A stretch of DNA of 64,000 nucleotides from Paractinoplanes durhamensis (GCF_016862175.1 NZ_BOML01000065.1:1-64000), one strand, 5' to 3'; positions 51,255 through 60,610 are shown, counted from the first letter of the stretch. The notes: generated from the letters alone by a model not told the origin. Program-made: numbers and translations.

Positions 51255-52412
51255 TCATGCGGATACCTCCTCGTAGTGATGTTCCAACGTGTCCAGAAAA
51301 AGGCCGATGTCGTACCGGCCGGCGCGGGCAGCAGATCCCGCACCGAGTTGAGCGAGCCGTTCCGCTTGTCCGATCAGGCCGCCGAGCGCGTCAGCGAGCG
51401 CAGCGACGTCACCCGGCGGCACGAGCACGCCGTTGTCGTTGCCGACCAGTTCGGGGAGCCCGCCGACCTGGGAGGCGACCAGCGCCCGGCCGGCCTGCAG
51501 TGCTTCGAGGGCCACGGTCGGGAAGTTCTCCGGCCACAGCGACGGCACCACCACGACCGCGGCCTCGGCGATCTCGCCGGCCACTTCGGCGGGGGTCAGC
51601 CAGCCGGTGAACCTGACCTGACCGGTGGCGACCAGGCCCGCGTGCGCCGCTTCGAGGGCGGCCCGATCGCCGCCGTCGCCGACGATGACCAGCCGGGCGT
51701 CGGGGTTGGCCCGCACCACCGTCCGGAACGCGCGCAGGAGCACGTCGACGCCCTTGACGCGTTCCAGCCGGCCGACGAACAGGATCCGGTCGAGCCGGCG
51801 GACCGGGGCCGCGGCCAGCACCCGCTCGATGCCGTTCGGCACGACGTAGGTGCGGGCGCTGCCGACGTCGGGCCGGACCGTCTCGGCGAAGAACCGGCTC
51901 GGGGTCAGGATCCGGTCGACGTGCTTGAGCCGGGCCCGGTAGGCGGGCCGCTGCACGAACCGCAGGTAGGCGTAGCGGGCCCGGTCGGCGGCGGACAGGC
52001 CCTCGGCCCGGGTGGCGGTGGGCAGGTTCCAGCGCAGCAGCTTGAGCGTCCAGTCCTCCGGCCCGTGCACGGTGAGGATCCGCGGGCGGCTCGCGGTGGC
52101 GGCGAGGACGGCCGGGCTGTAGAGGCCGATCGTGTGCAGGTGGATGCAGTCCGGGTCGAAGTCGTCGACGATCGTGCGCACCTGCCGGTAGGCCTCCCGG
52201 TGCCACAGCTTCTTGGAGAACCGGGCCGGGGCCGAGCCGGTGATGGCCGGCACCAGATGGTCGGCGAAGAGCTTCCGGCCGTCCGCCTGGTGGTCGGTGG
52301 CCACCACCTCGATCCGGTGGCCGCGATCGGTCAGGCCGTCGGCGATGAGGCGGACGCTCTTCTCGGCGCCTCCCGCCTCGTACGCCATGTCGTTGATTTG
52401 CAATATTTTCAT
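51255..52412 (-). CDS. GT4 family glycosyltransferase B
   Basis: 385 residues. KILQINDMAYEAGGAEKSVRLIADGL opens the acceptor domain; the donor domain has IPNGIER-like VPNGIERVL, FVGRLERVKGVDVLL, GDGGDRAAL and SLWPENFPTVALEALQAGRALVAS (EX7E pair). It overlaps the upstream flippase stop by ATGA at 52409-52412, so it is translated in the same operon. Confidence 0.92.
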   Translation of the reverse strand: MKILQINDMAYEAGGAEKSVRLIADGLTDRGHRIEVVATDHQADGRKLFADHLVPAITGSAPARFSKKLWHREAYRQVRTIVDDFDPDCIHLHTIGLYSPAVLAATASRPRILTVHGPEDWTLKLLRWNLPTATRAEGLSAADRARYAYLRFVQRPAYRARLKHVDRILTPSRFFAETVRPDVGSARTYVVPNGIERVLAAAPVRRLDRILFVGRLERVKGVDVLLRAFRTVVRANPDARLVIVGDGGDRAALEAAHAGLVATGQVRFTGWLTPAEVAGEIAEAAVVVVPSLWPENFPTVALEALQAGRALVASQVGGLPELVGNDNGVLVPPGDVAALADALGGLIGQAERLAQLGAGSAARAGRYDIGLFLDTLEHHYEEVSA

Positions 52413-53662
52413 GGTTTGACCGGCTTTCGGAGGGCGCCGGCGGCGACGAGGCCGGCGACGAGGTTGCCCGCTCCCCAGGCGATCGGGGCCCAGTCGAGGC
52501 CGTCCGGCACCTTCCAGAGGGCCACGGCGAGGATGACGACGACGAACACCACATCGGACAGCACCAGCGCCCGCATCTGGCAGGTCACCCGCAGCAGGAA
52601 GCTGGTCCAGGTGTGGAACGCGACGGCCAGGGCGGTCGCCGCGAAGATGATCAGCGTGCTGGTGCCGATCCGGGCGTAGTCGTCGCCGAAGAGCTGCAGG
52701 ATCGGCCGGGCCAGGGCGATCACCACCAGCACCGCCGCCCCGGTGATCCCGAACATCAGGCCGCCCGACCGGGCGGCGAGGGTGCGCAGGTCCCGGCTCT
52801 CGTGCGAGCCCTCGGCGAAGAGCGACTCGCCGATCGCGTAGGACACCGCGCAGATCAGGTTGGAGATCTGCAGGGCCATGAAGTAGACGGCCGCGACGAT
52901 CGGGCCGAGGTGGTGCAGCACGATGATCGGCAGGGCGATCTGCGGGATGATGTTCAGGCTGCCGGAGAGGTAGCTGGTCATCGAGTAGCGGACCATCCGG
53001 CGCAGCGACGCCCAGGCGATCTCCACCCGGACCGGGATCCGCAGCGACCGGCGGATCGCCCCGAGGCTGATCGCGGCGGCCAGCGTCGACGCGATGCCGC
53101 TGGCCGCGAAGATCCCGAACGCTCCGAACGCGACGGTGGCGATCGGCAGCGCCAGCTTGATCACGCTCATGAAGATGCCGTTGATCAGCAGGTTCGCCCC
53201 GGCCGCCCGGGCCGCCAGGAAGATCGAGTCGGTGAGCAGGTTGACCGCGGCGCCGCAGGCCAGCAGCACGAACAGGCCGAGGTGCGGCAGCGAGGACCGG
53301 ACGAAGCCGAGGTCGGCGGCGAACCACGGGCCGACCACCGCGAACGTCAGCGACACCACCACCCCGCACACCAGCACCGAGCAGATCGCGGTGCTGGTGT
53401 CCTGGGCCCGGTGCGCGCTGGTCGGCAGGTAGCGGATCAGCGCGTTGCTGAAGCCGAAGAGGCTGAAGTAGGAGAGCAGGGCGACGCAGGACAGCAGCGA
53501 CGACGCCTGCCCGACCTGGGCGGTCGGGTAGAAGCGGGCGACCACCAGCCAGAACAGGAAGCCGGAGCCGGCGCCGAGCGCGGTCGTGGCCATCAGGAAG
53601 AACGAGTTGCGGATCAGCGGATCGCGCCGCCACTCGGTGAGGTGCTCCTGCACGACGCTCAT
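52409..53662 (-). CDS. Polysaccharide flippase (Wzx/MATE-like, MOP superfamily)
   Basis: 417 residues with 12-14 hydrophobic segments, starting with NSFFLMATTALGAGSGFLFWLVVARFY, typical of Wzx/RfbX-type lipid-linked oligosaccharide flippases. It would move the assembled repeat unit across the plasma membrane. ATGA overlaps with both neighbours couple its translation to the GT4 genes on either side. Confidence 0.9.
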   Translation of the reverse strand: MSVVQEHLTEWRRDPLIRNSFFLMATTALGAGSGFLFWLVVARFYPTAQVGQASSLLSCVALLSYFSLFGFSNALIRYLPTSAHRAQDTSTAICSVLVCGVVVSLTFAVVGPWFAADLGFVRSSLPHLGLFVLLACGAAVNLLTDSIFLAARAAGANLLINGIFMSVIKLALPIATVAFGAFGIFAASGIASTLAAAISLGAIRRSLRIPVRVEIAWASLRRMVRYSMTSYLSGSLNIIPQIALPIIVLHHLGPIVAAVYFMALQISNLICAVSYAIGESLFAEGSHESRDLRTLAARSGGLMFGITGAAVLVVIALARPILQLFGDDYARIGTSTLIIFAATALAVAFHTWTSFLLRVTCQMRALVLSDVVFVVVILAVALWKVPDGLDWAPIAWGAGNLVAGLVAAGALRKPVKP

Positions 53663-54774
53663 AGCGGGTACCGCCCGAGGAGCTGCTCGGCGTGCATCGC
53701 CCAGGAGAACCGTTTGATCGCGTACTGCCGCGACCACCGGCCCATCCGCTCCCGCAGGTGCGGGTCGCCGGCCAGCTCGGCGAGGGCGGTGCGCAGGGCG
53801 GCCACCTCGCGCGGCACCAGCCGGACGTGCCGGCGGCAGAGCTGGTAGGACTCGTAGCCGGGATCGTCGGTGGTCAGGATGGGCAGGCCGGAGGCCATCG
53901 CCTCCTGGACGGTCAGCGGGAACCCCTCGGAGGTCGACGGCAGGGCGAAGATGTCGCAGGCGCGGTAGGCGTCGGCCAGCTCGCCCGCGTTCAGCCGGCC
54001 GAGATGGTGGGTGCCCGGCCCCGACTCGGGCACGCCCTGGTGGCCGTCGCCGGCGAAGACGAGGTCGTAGGAGGGTCCGGCGGCCGCCAGCAACAGGTCG
54101 TACCCCTTCTTCGGCACCAGCCGCCCGGCGAACAGCACCAGCACCCGGTCGACCGGCAGGCCGAGCCGTTCGCGCAGGCTGCGGCGCTCGGCCGGCGAGG
54201 CGCACGGCGTGAACGCCCCGGTGTCCACCCCGTTGGGCAGGTGATGCACCCGCGTCGGGTGGGCGCCGTTGTCCTGGGCGAACGCGGCGACGGTGTCGTT
54301 CAGCACGAACACGGCGGCGGCCCGGCGCAGCAGGACCCGCCCGGCGCAGGCCAGCACCGCCCGCTGGACCACGCCGACCAGCCGGGCCGGATGGTCCACG
54401 AGGGCCACGTGCTGGGTCATCACGAACGGCGTCCGGGTCAGCATCGCGGCGGCGCCGCCCACCCACGACGTCACGTAGGCGGTGTCGTGCACATGCACCG
54501 CGTCGGCCCACCGGGCCCACCGCGCCGCGTGCACGAACAGGCCGGGGCCGGGCACCGGGAACGGGATGCCCAGCCGGCGCTCGAACCCGTTCCACGCCGC
54601 GATGCGCTGCACCCGGATCCGGTCGTCGAGAGGCACGAGCTCGCTGCGCTCGCCGGTGGTCAGCACGACCACCTCGGCGCCGGCCGCGGCCAGGTTGCGG
54701 GCCTGGTGCTCCACGACGTTCTCGATGCCGCCCAGATGCGGCGGAAAATAGTGGCTGACGAGCAGGACCCTCAT
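53659..54774 (-). CDS. GT4 family glycosyltransferase C
   Basis: 371 residues. N-terminal SHYFPPHLGGIENVVEHQARNLA, central HHLPNGVDTGAFTP, FAGRLVPKKGYDLLLAAA and C-terminal STSEGFPLTVQEAMASGLPILTT (EX7E) identify GT4. The phosphate-binding linker is shorter than in GT4 A. Coupled by ATGA to the polytopic protein upstream and the flippase downstream. Confidence 0.92.
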   Translation of the reverse strand: MRVLLVSHYFPPHLGGIENVVEHQARNLAAAGAEVVVLTTGERSELVPLDDRIRVQRIAAWNGFERRLGIPFPVPGPGLFVHAARWARWADAVHVHDTAYVTSWVGGAAAMLTRTPFVMTQHVALVDHPARLVGVVQRAVLACAGRVLLRRAAAVFVLNDTVAAFAQDNGAHPTRVHHLPNGVDTGAFTPCASPAERRSLRERLGLPVDRVLVLFAGRLVPKKGYDLLLAAAGPSYDLVFAGDGHQGVPESGPGTHHLGRLNAGELADAYRACDIFALPSTSEGFPLTVQEAMASGLPILTTDDPGYESYQLCRRHVRLVPREVAALRTALAELAGDPHLRERMGRWSRQYAIKRFSWAMHAEQLLGRYPL

Positions 54775-57107
54775 CGGTAGACCTCCGCTCCGTCGTTGCT
54801 GTAGACCTTGTTCTTCATCGAATCCAGCAGGTCGATCGGATAGCGGTAGGTAACGAGGTCGCCGCGGTAGAAGACCGTCGCCTCGTCCTTGCGGACGGTC
54901 GTGTAGCCGAGGAACACGTAACTGTTGCTTCCGATGAGCGTTGGGTAGATGTCGTTGGTGGCCCGTTTTTTCAGCACCACCGGCAGCCGGTCGAAGTTGT
55001 ACGAGTCGGTCTGCACGTCGTCGCCGGGCGGCCGCTGCCGGAGCCAGTCGATGCCGCTGCGCTCCTCCGGGTGCACGTAGTAGATGTCGTAGTACTGACC
55101 GGAGTTGGCCAGGTGCAGCTGCGGCGGATAGCCGCCGAGCACTTTCGGGACGACCCCGACCAGATCCAGGAAGAGCAGCGCGCACAGGCCGAATCCGAGG
55201 ACCGCGGCGCGCCGGCCGGCCCAGCGGAATATCCAGATCGAGGCGGCCGCGATGAACGGCGTGAAGAAGAACAGCCCCTGCTGGAAGGCGCGCAGCACGC
55301 CGTAGTCGACACTCAGCTCGGGCAGCACGGTGAGGACGCCGAGCACGCCCATCGCGCCGACGCCCAGGGTGAGCTGGTCGGCGGTGGCGCGAAAGATCCG
55401 GCGCCGGCCGACCACCGTCAGGACCAGGCCGATCAGCAGCAGGAGCTGCAGCAGCCGGGCCGCCGACTGGCGCACCACGGTGTTCGCGGTGCTCACGTTC
55501 ACCCCGGCGTGCCCCAGGAGCCGGCCGACGAAGGTCAGCGGCATGTCGGCCTGCTCGACCGCGCCGGTCGGATGCTTGCGGATCACCTTGAGCGGCAGGA
55601 AGTCGCCGTCCTTGCGGGCCTGGCTGGTGGAGCGGGTGGTGTCCGCGGTGTAGTCGTCCAGCCGCTGCTCGGCGCTGATCTTCTCGCCGCCGAACAGGCT
55701 GTACGCGGTGTCCGACGACCCGGTCGCCGACCGCTTGCCGAGCAACTCCTGCACCACCGCCCGGGTGGTGACCTGCGCCTGCAGGCTGGTGTGCGTGGCC
55801 GGGCCGGTCCAGAGCAGCGCGGTCACCGCCGTGATGGCGAACATCCACCAGGTCAGGAACGCCGGCCGGCCGCGGAACCGGCCGGCCAGCCGGACTGCTT
55901 TCCCGGCCAGGTAGGCGATGCCGAGGGTGGCGAGCACGACGTACGTCGTCGAGTAGTGCGACAGGACGATGCCGGTCAGCAGCACGGTGACCGCGATCCG
56001 CCGGGCCCGCAGCGGCCGGCCTGAGTCGGTGAGCACCACCATGGCGCAGGCCAGCAGCAGGAAGGCGATCTCCTGCCGGGTCAGGAAGGCCATGTCGGTG
56101 AAGAACGTCGGGAACGCCACGAAGTAGAAGGCGGACAGCAGCGCGACCGACTGCGGGGCGGTGTTGCGGACCGCCCGGTAGAGCGCGGCCGGCGCCACCG
56201 CGAAGAGCACCGGAAGAAGAACCTTGAAGACGTACGTGCCGGGGATGCCGGTCAGCTCGGCGAACGACACCGGCAGCAGGTTGACGCTCAGGCACGCGTT
56301 GTAGGGGTTCCGGAAGGCCGCGATGCTCCACCGGCCGGTCTCCTGGGCGAGCTGGAAGACGCCGTACTCGAGCTGGATGTCGTGCCCGCTGATGAACCAG
56401 CCGCGCAGCGACGTCAGCAGCAGCAGGGACAGCGCGACGAAGAAGATGCCGAGCGCGGTGACCGCGGCCGGATGCCGTCGCCGGCCCAGGAAGAGCTGTG
56501 TCATCAGCCCCGCCACGGCCAGCAGCGCCAGCACCGCGACCGTGCCGCCGAAGCCGTTGTTGAGCCGGGTCGGGCCGGCCACCGACAGGGTCACCGCGAG
56601 CAGCCCGGTGCCGGCCACCGCGAACAGGCCGGGGGCGGACCGCAGCGGCACGCTCTCGGCCGACTCGCCGGCCGGGATGATCGCCGCCATCGCGACGATG
56701 ACCAGCACCGAGCCGATGACCAGCGGAACCGCGCGCAGCGGCGCCGCGACGCCGACCCAGGGCAGCACGGTGTTGACGCCCAGCGCGACCAGGATGTCGG
56801 TGAGCACGGTCAGCCCGGTCGCGACCAGGAACCGTCCGTCGCGGGTGGACACGAACGGGCGGGCCGCCGCGAACCACAGGATGACCGGCGCGCCCAGCAG
56901 CAGCCACAGGCCGGTGAGGGCGGCGACGGCGTGCCAGTCGCCGAACGCCAGGTTCAGCACGACCGCCACGAACGTCGCGAGGAGCAGCGAGGACCGGTCG
57001 ACCAGGTTGTCGACCAGGACGTCGGGGGCGAAGCTGATTCCCTGCCGGCGCCGGCCGCGCCCGCGAAGGGTGTCGACGATGAACGTTTCGAGCAGCGCCT
57101 GACTCAC
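54771..57107 (-). CDS. Large polytopic membrane protein, DUF2206/GT-C-like
   Basis: 778 residues with ~16 membrane helices in the first 600, and a soluble C-terminal ~140 residues (VHPEERSGIDWLRQ, NFDRLPVVLKKRATNDIY, VFYRGDLVTYRYPIDLL) that would face outside. The layout (polytopic core plus outer domain) fits DUF2206-like or GT-C glycosyltransferases that use lipid-linked donors; no single motif proves it. A polymerase (Wzy-like) role is an alternative. GTG 57107 overlaps the preceding stop as GTGA. Confidence 0.75.
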   Translation of the reverse strand: MSQALLETFIVDTLRGRGRRRQGISFAPDVLVDNLVDRSSLLLATFVAVVLNLAFGDWHAVAALTGLWLLLGAPVILWFAAARPFVSTRDGRFLVATGLTVLTDILVALGVNTVLPWVGVAAPLRAVPLVIGSVLVIVAMAAIIPAGESAESVPLRSAPGLFAVAGTGLLAVTLSVAGPTRLNNGFGGTVAVLALLAVAGLMTQLFLGRRRHPAAVTALGIFFVALSLLLLTSLRGWFISGHDIQLEYGVFQLAQETGRWSIAAFRNPYNACLSVNLLPVSFAELTGIPGTYVFKVLLPVLFAVAPAALYRAVRNTAPQSVALLSAFYFVAFPTFFTDMAFLTRQEIAFLLLACAMVVLTDSGRPLRARRIAVTVLLTGIVLSHYSTTYVVLATLGIAYLAGKAVRLAGRFRGRPAFLTWWMFAITAVTALLWTGPATHTSLQAQVTTRAVVQELLGKRSATGSSDTAYSLFGGEKISAEQRLDDYTADTTRSTSQARKDGDFLPLKVIRKHPTGAVEQADMPLTFVGRLLGHAGVNVSTANTVVRQSAARLLQLLLLIGLVLTVVGRRRIFRATADQLTLGVGAMGVLGVLTVLPELSVDYGVLRAFQQGLFFFTPFIAAASIWIFRWAGRRAAVLGFGLCALLFLDLVGVVPKVLGGYPPQLHLANSGQYYDIYYVHPEERSGIDWLRQRPPGDDVQTDSYNFDRLPVVLKKRATNDIYPTLIGSNSYVFLGYTTVRKDEATVFYRGDLVTYRYPIDLLDSMKNKVYSNDGAEVYR

Positions 57108-58204
57108 GTCAGAACTTCGGAGTAGAGGTCGTCGAGCCGCTGGACCACCACGTCCCACGAGTAGTTGCGGGCCGCGGTCGCACTCTGCCGGCCGAGACGC
57201 TCATACCATCCGGGATCCGCCGCGACCTCGTCGATGGCGACCGAGAACGCGGCCGGGGTGGGCTCGGCGAGCGCCGCGACGCCGGTCAGCAACTCGATGT
57301 TGCCCGGCACCGCGGTGGCCACGATCGGCAGCCCGGCCGCCATCGCCTCCAGCGCGACCAGCGGCATGCCCTCCCGGTCGGACGGCAGCACCAGCGCATC
57401 GGCCTCGGCGTAGCTGCGCCGCAGCTCGGCCCCGAGCCGGGAGCCGGCGAAGGTCACCCCGGTCAGGTGCAGCGCGCGCGCCCGCTCCTCGAGCATCGCC
57501 CGCTCCTCGCCGTCGCCGACCACGGTCAGCCGGACCGGCCGGGCACACAGCGCCAGTGCGTCGAGCAGCCGGGTGACGTTCTTCTGCGGGCTCAGCCGCC
57601 CGACGAACAGCAGGTGCAGCGGCCGGCCGGCCGGGGGAGCGGGCCGCGGCGCCATGAAGTGCTCGGCCCCGACCCCGTTCGGAAGAACAAAAAGGCGTTC
57701 CCGGGGTACGCCGTAGGAGGCGTGCACGAAGTCGGCCTGACTGTCGGTCAGCACCAGCACCCCGGTGGCCGCCCGCAGGACCCGTCCGAAGACATGCTTC
57801 TTGTAGAGCGGCAGCAGCCGGCCGAGCGGACCGGAACTGTCCACGTCCAGGTGGAAGTGGACCAGGAACCGCTGGCGGCGCAGCCGGGCCACGATCGCGA
57901 CCAGCTCGGGCAGCAGGGCGTGCGCGCTGTGCAGATGGAGGATCGCCGACCGGGGCGTGCGGCACAGCGAGAACAGCAGACCGGGCGCGATCGGGGTGTG
58001 CGCGACCTCGATCGACCGGTGACGTTTCACCCGTACACCCGGGAAGGAAGCGCGACGCGGCGCCGAGCCGGCGCCGATCGTCGTGGTCAGCACCGTGACG
58101 TCATGCTTGTGGCCGAGCCCCTTGGCGAGGCTTTCGACGACGCGTTCCATGCCGCCGAGATGCGGTGGGTAGTACGGCGTGATCTGGGTGATCGTGGCCA
58201 TCAC
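57104..58204 (-). CDS. GT4 family glycosyltransferase D
   Basis: About 366 residues. TQITPYYPPHLGGMERVVESLAKGL, LPNGVGAEHF, FVGRLSPQKNVTRLLDALA and DREGMPLVALEAMAAGLPIVATAV (EX7E) are clear GT4 marks. Starts at GTG 58204 (GTGA overlap with the deacetylase stop), with ATG 58201 as an alternative. Probably an early assembly step with GT4 C, to which it is most similar in its N-terminal motif. Confidence 0.92.
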   Translation of the reverse strand: MMATITQITPYYPPHLGGMERVVESLAKGLGHKHDVTVLTTTIGAGSAPRRASFPGVRVKRHRSIEVAHTPIAPGLLFSLCRTPRSAILHLHSAHALLPELVAIVARLRRQRFLVHFHLDVDSSGPLGRLLPLYKKHVFGRVLRAATGVLVLTDSQADFVHASYGVPRERLFVLPNGVGAEHFMAPRPAPPAGRPLHLLFVGRLSPQKNVTRLLDALALCARPVRLTVVGDGEERAMLEERARALHLTGVTFAGSRLGAELRRSYAEADALVLPSDREGMPLVALEAMAAGLPIVATAVPGNIELLTGVAALAEPTPAAFSVAIDEVAADPGWYERLGRQSATAARNYSWDVVVQRLDDLYSEVLT

Positions 58205-58923
58205 ACACCCGCCCCGGCGAGCTCGCCGTTGGTGACGTAGCGGACCCCGGGCCGGTTGCCGATGTAGTCCAGCACTCGCTCGAGCCGCTCCCAGTCGCCG
58301 CGCGCGTCGACCTCCCAGCTGTGCCCCCAGAGGTGGAAGACCCCGCCCTGCTCGAGGAACGTGTCGAACCAGGCCTTGGCCAGGTCGTCCCAGTGCCGGA
58401 ACAGCCGGCTGGTGGCCCGCGGCCGGAACCGGGCCATCCGCAGCGCCACCAGGCCGTCGACCCGATGGGCGTACGCGTTGACCGTGGTCCCCGACTCGAA
58501 CGGCTTCCCCGGATTCAGGGTGTGCCGCCGGACGGTCCGGGCCAGCGCGAACCCGCAGTCCCGGACCATCGCGGTGTGCCGCTCGTCGTACTCGCCGCGC
58601 GGGTAGCAGAAGCTCTCGATCGCATCGCCGATCATGTCCTCGAGCTCGATCTTCCCGGCCCGGATGTCCTCCCGGGCGGCCCGGTCGGCGATCAGCGGCA
58701 GGCGGGGGTGGGTCAGGGTGTGGCCGCCGATCTCGTGGCGGGTGGCCAGCTCCCGGATGCCGGCGGCGGGTAGCCGGTCGGCCGGGTCGAACTCGATGTT
58801 GCGGGGGGCGATGTAGAACGTGCCCGGCACGCGGTACCGGTCGAGCAGTTCGGCGAGCCGGGGGTCGAGGCGGTGGCCGTCGTCCCAGCTGGTGGTGACG
58901 ATCAGTTCGGCCGGTGAAGTCAT
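58201..58923 (-). CDS. NodB-type polysaccharide deacetylase
   Basis: 240 residues. NodB motif 1 is SWDDGH (Asp14, Asp15) and the metal-binding motif 2 is GGHTLTHPRL (His68, His72). Motif 3 FCYPRGEYDERH and the C-terminal FHLWGHSWEVD are also present. No signal peptide is visible, so it may act on the cytosolic or lipid-linked glycan. It removes N-acetyl groups from hexosamine residues. Coupled to neighbours by GTGA/ATGA overlaps. Confidence 0.9.
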   Translation of the reverse strand: MTSPAELIVTTSWDDGHRLDPRLAELLDRYRVPGTFYIAPRNIEFDPADRLPAAGIRELATRHEIGGHTLTHPRLPLIADRAAREDIRAGKIELEDMIGDAIESFCYPRGEYDERHTAMVRDCGFALARTVRRHTLNPGKPFESGTTVNAYAHRVDGLVALRMARFRPRATSRLFRHWDDLAKAWFDTFLEQGGVFHLWGHSWEVDARGDWERLERVLDYIGNRPGVRYVTNGELAGAGV

Positions 58924-59348
58924 GGGGTGTCCTTGACGTCCTTGACGTAGAGCCGGTAATGAAGCGACTGGGGGTGATCGGCGAGGGTGACCGTGATGAG
59001 GAGTCCGGTCGCCGCCGCGGGGGGCGCGAATTCGAACGTGGTGCCGGCGACCTCGTCCGGCCGGGCGCGCACGGCGGTGCTCGCGGTGACCGGTTCGGCC
59101 GTGCCGGGCACCGCCGCGACGGCGATCTTCACGGCGTAGGTGTACGGCGCCGCGCCGTGATGCACGAGGGACACCGGCACCTGGATGACGGCGTTGGTCA
59201 CCGTCGGCGACCGCGGAAAATACAACTCGGTGTACTCGGTGGGCAGCCGGGTGAACGAGCGGCGCAGTTCGAGCCGGACGCCCGGCAGGAGGGCGAGCAC
59301 CGCCATGACCGGCAGCACCGCCAGCATCAGCCGGCGGCGGAGCGTCAC
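58920..59348 (-). CDS. Small membrane-anchored protein of the EPS operon
   Basis: 142 residues: one N-terminal membrane helix (LMLAVLPVMAVLALLPGV), then a beta-rich outer domain (PTEYTELYFPRSPTVTNAVIQVPVSLVHHG) that resembles the short DUF1616-like proteins of polysaccharide loci. It starts at GTG 59348, overlapping the GT2 stop as GTGA. It may interact with the polymer or the polytopic protein. Function unknown. Confidence 0.7.
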   Translation of the reverse strand: MTLRRRLMLAVLPVMAVLALLPGVRLELRRSFTRLPTEYTELYFPRSPTVTNAVIQVPVSLVHHGAAPYTYAVKIAVAAVPGTAEPVTASTAVRARPDEVAGTTFEFAPPAAATGLLITVTLADHPQSLHYRLYVKDVKDTP

Positions 59349-60118
59349 GCCGTGGTCAGGCTCTCGCTGCGGGCCGCGTCAGCGGGGGCCGGATCGGTCG
59401 GCTGCGGCAGGACCGGCAGCATCGGCACCGGGACGATCTTGCGGAACCGGTGCTGGAACAGCTGACGGAGATTACCGAGCCCGTCCGGCAGCGCGTTGAG
59501 CTTGACCTCGCCACCGCGCGGCCGGTATTCGATCGGCACCTCGGAGAAACGGAAGCCGGCCGTGGTGGCGGCATTCTTGATCTCCTGCGAGAACGCCATT
59601 CCGCCCGACTCCACGCGCAGTCGCTCCCATACGTAACGCCGGAAGATCCACATTCCGGACTGCGAGTCCTTGACGTTGTTGCGGAACAGCGACCGGCTGA
59701 TCCCGCTCAGCAGATGGTTGGCGAGCGTGTGCGAGATCTTCATCGCGTGCCGGTTGGCCCGCAGCAGCCGATTGGTGGTCAGGAATTCCACCTCGTGCTG
59801 GTCGAACGCGTGGAGCAGCCCCGGCAGCGCGTCGAACGGGTAGGTGCAGTCCGCGTCGCCGGTCGCGATCACGTCGCCGCGGGCGGCGGTGAGCCCGGCG
59901 TGGTAAGCGTTGCCGTAGCCCTTCGTCGGCTGGAAGACCACTCGCGCGCCGAGGTGCCGGGCCAGATCGCCGGTGCCGTCGGTCGAGTTGTTGTCGACCA
60001 CCACGATCTCGGTCTTCCAGCCGCCCCGGTGAAGCTCGGAAATCGGAATCGTCGCCATCAACGGCCGCAGGTTCTCGGCTTCATTGAAGGCGGGGATGAC
60101 GATCGAGAGGGTCTTCAT
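59345..60118 (-). CDS. GT2 family glycosyltransferase (dolichol-phosphate-mannose synthase-like)
   Basis: 257 residues. GT-A fold with SIVIPAFNEAENL, VVVDNNSTDGT, the DXD-like DADCTYPFDALPG and the acceptor-side SQSGMWIFRRYVWERL. Similar to polyprenol-phosphate sugar transferases, which supply lipid-linked donors to GT-C enzymes. There are no C-terminal membrane helices. ATG 60118 has GGGAAAGG at good spacing; the longer frame to 60241 is not used. First gene of the EPS operon. Confidence 0.92.
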   Translation of the reverse strand: MKTLSIVIPAFNEAENLRPLMATIPISELHRGGWKTEIVVVDNNSTDGTGDLARHLGARVVFQPTKGYGNAYHAGLTAARGDVIATGDADCTYPFDALPGLLHAFDQHEVEFLTTNRLLRANRHAMKISHTLANHLLSGISRSLFRNNVKDSQSGMWIFRRYVWERLRVESGGMAFSQEIKNAATTAGFRFSEVPIEYRPRGGEVKLNALPDGLGNLRQLFQHRFRKIVPVPMLPVLPQPTDPAPADAARSESLTTA

Positions 60119-60319
60119 CAAGGCCTTTCCCTTTGTTTTCATACAACTGACTTCACTGACGGACAACGTGTGCGGACAGCCCAATTGATCGAACAATTCG
60201 TGGCTGGCTCCCCGTTCGGCACAAAAGCTACCGGCGCGCACAGCCGACGCATAGTCCCTCGGTCGGGATAGGACCGACAGTTGTTACCGCCCGACCGGTG
60301 CGGTGCGCAATACCGCGCG

Positions 60320-60348
60320 ATTGTATTAGCCCGTCAGGGTGAACTTCA
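60320..60348 (-). promoter_or_regulatory. Candidate promoter of the EPS operon
   Basis: TGAAGT (60348-60343) and TACAAT (60325-60320), spaced by 17 bp on the minus strand, about 200 bp before the GT2 start codon. The -10 is good, the -35 weak. Confidence 0.35.
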
Positions 60349-60524
60349 GAAAAAATGCGAGAAAGAATCGCCGAGCTTTCGCCTATTTCATGAGGATCGT
60401 TCGCCCGGCATGCTCCCGTAGTACCGTGGCCCGAGGGGCCCGCCCAGCCGGTCTGTCCCTGTGAGGCGATCGGGCCACTCTGGGTAACCGCCTCGCGGTA
60501 AATGCCTCCGCTTACCCGGCAGAA

Positions 60525-60580
60525 CAAAAAACGGCCCCCCGGCGATACGGGCATGCCCATACCTCAACCGAGTGGCCGTT
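60525..60580 (-). terminator. Intrinsic terminator of the alpha/beta-hydrolase gene
   Basis: Stem AACGGCC/GGCCGTT (60574-60580 with 60530-60536) enclosing a GGGCATGCCC palindrome and followed on the minus strand by a run of T (plus strand A at 60525-60530). It starts 31 bp after the hydrolase stop. Confidence 0.8.
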
Positions 60581-60610
60581 CTAGTCCAGCCTGGTGACCC
60601 AGGTCGCTCG

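Larger units (their letters stand above)
60119..60610. other. Structured intergenic region before the EPS operon
   Basis: 492 bp without a gene. On the minus strand it contains, in order, a terminator (60525-60580), a stem GGGTAA..TTACCC with an inner ACCGC/GCGGT hairpin (60482-60517), a 9-bp stem GTGGCCCGA (60426-60434) with TCGGGCCAC (60470-60478), a candidate promoter (60320-60348), and a stem CGGTCGGG/CCCGACCG (60260-60267 with 60290-60297) overlapped by an alternative CGGTC/GACCG pairing (60260-60264 with 60272-60276). It does not match the c-di-GMP or c-di-AMP riboswitch consensus I know. The long leader could host a regulatory RNA. Confidence 0.55.

Noticed and set aside
60119-60520. 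c-di-GMP or ydaO (c-di-AMP) riboswitch
   Set aside because: Stems exist, but the conserved loop sequences of those classes are not seen on either strand.
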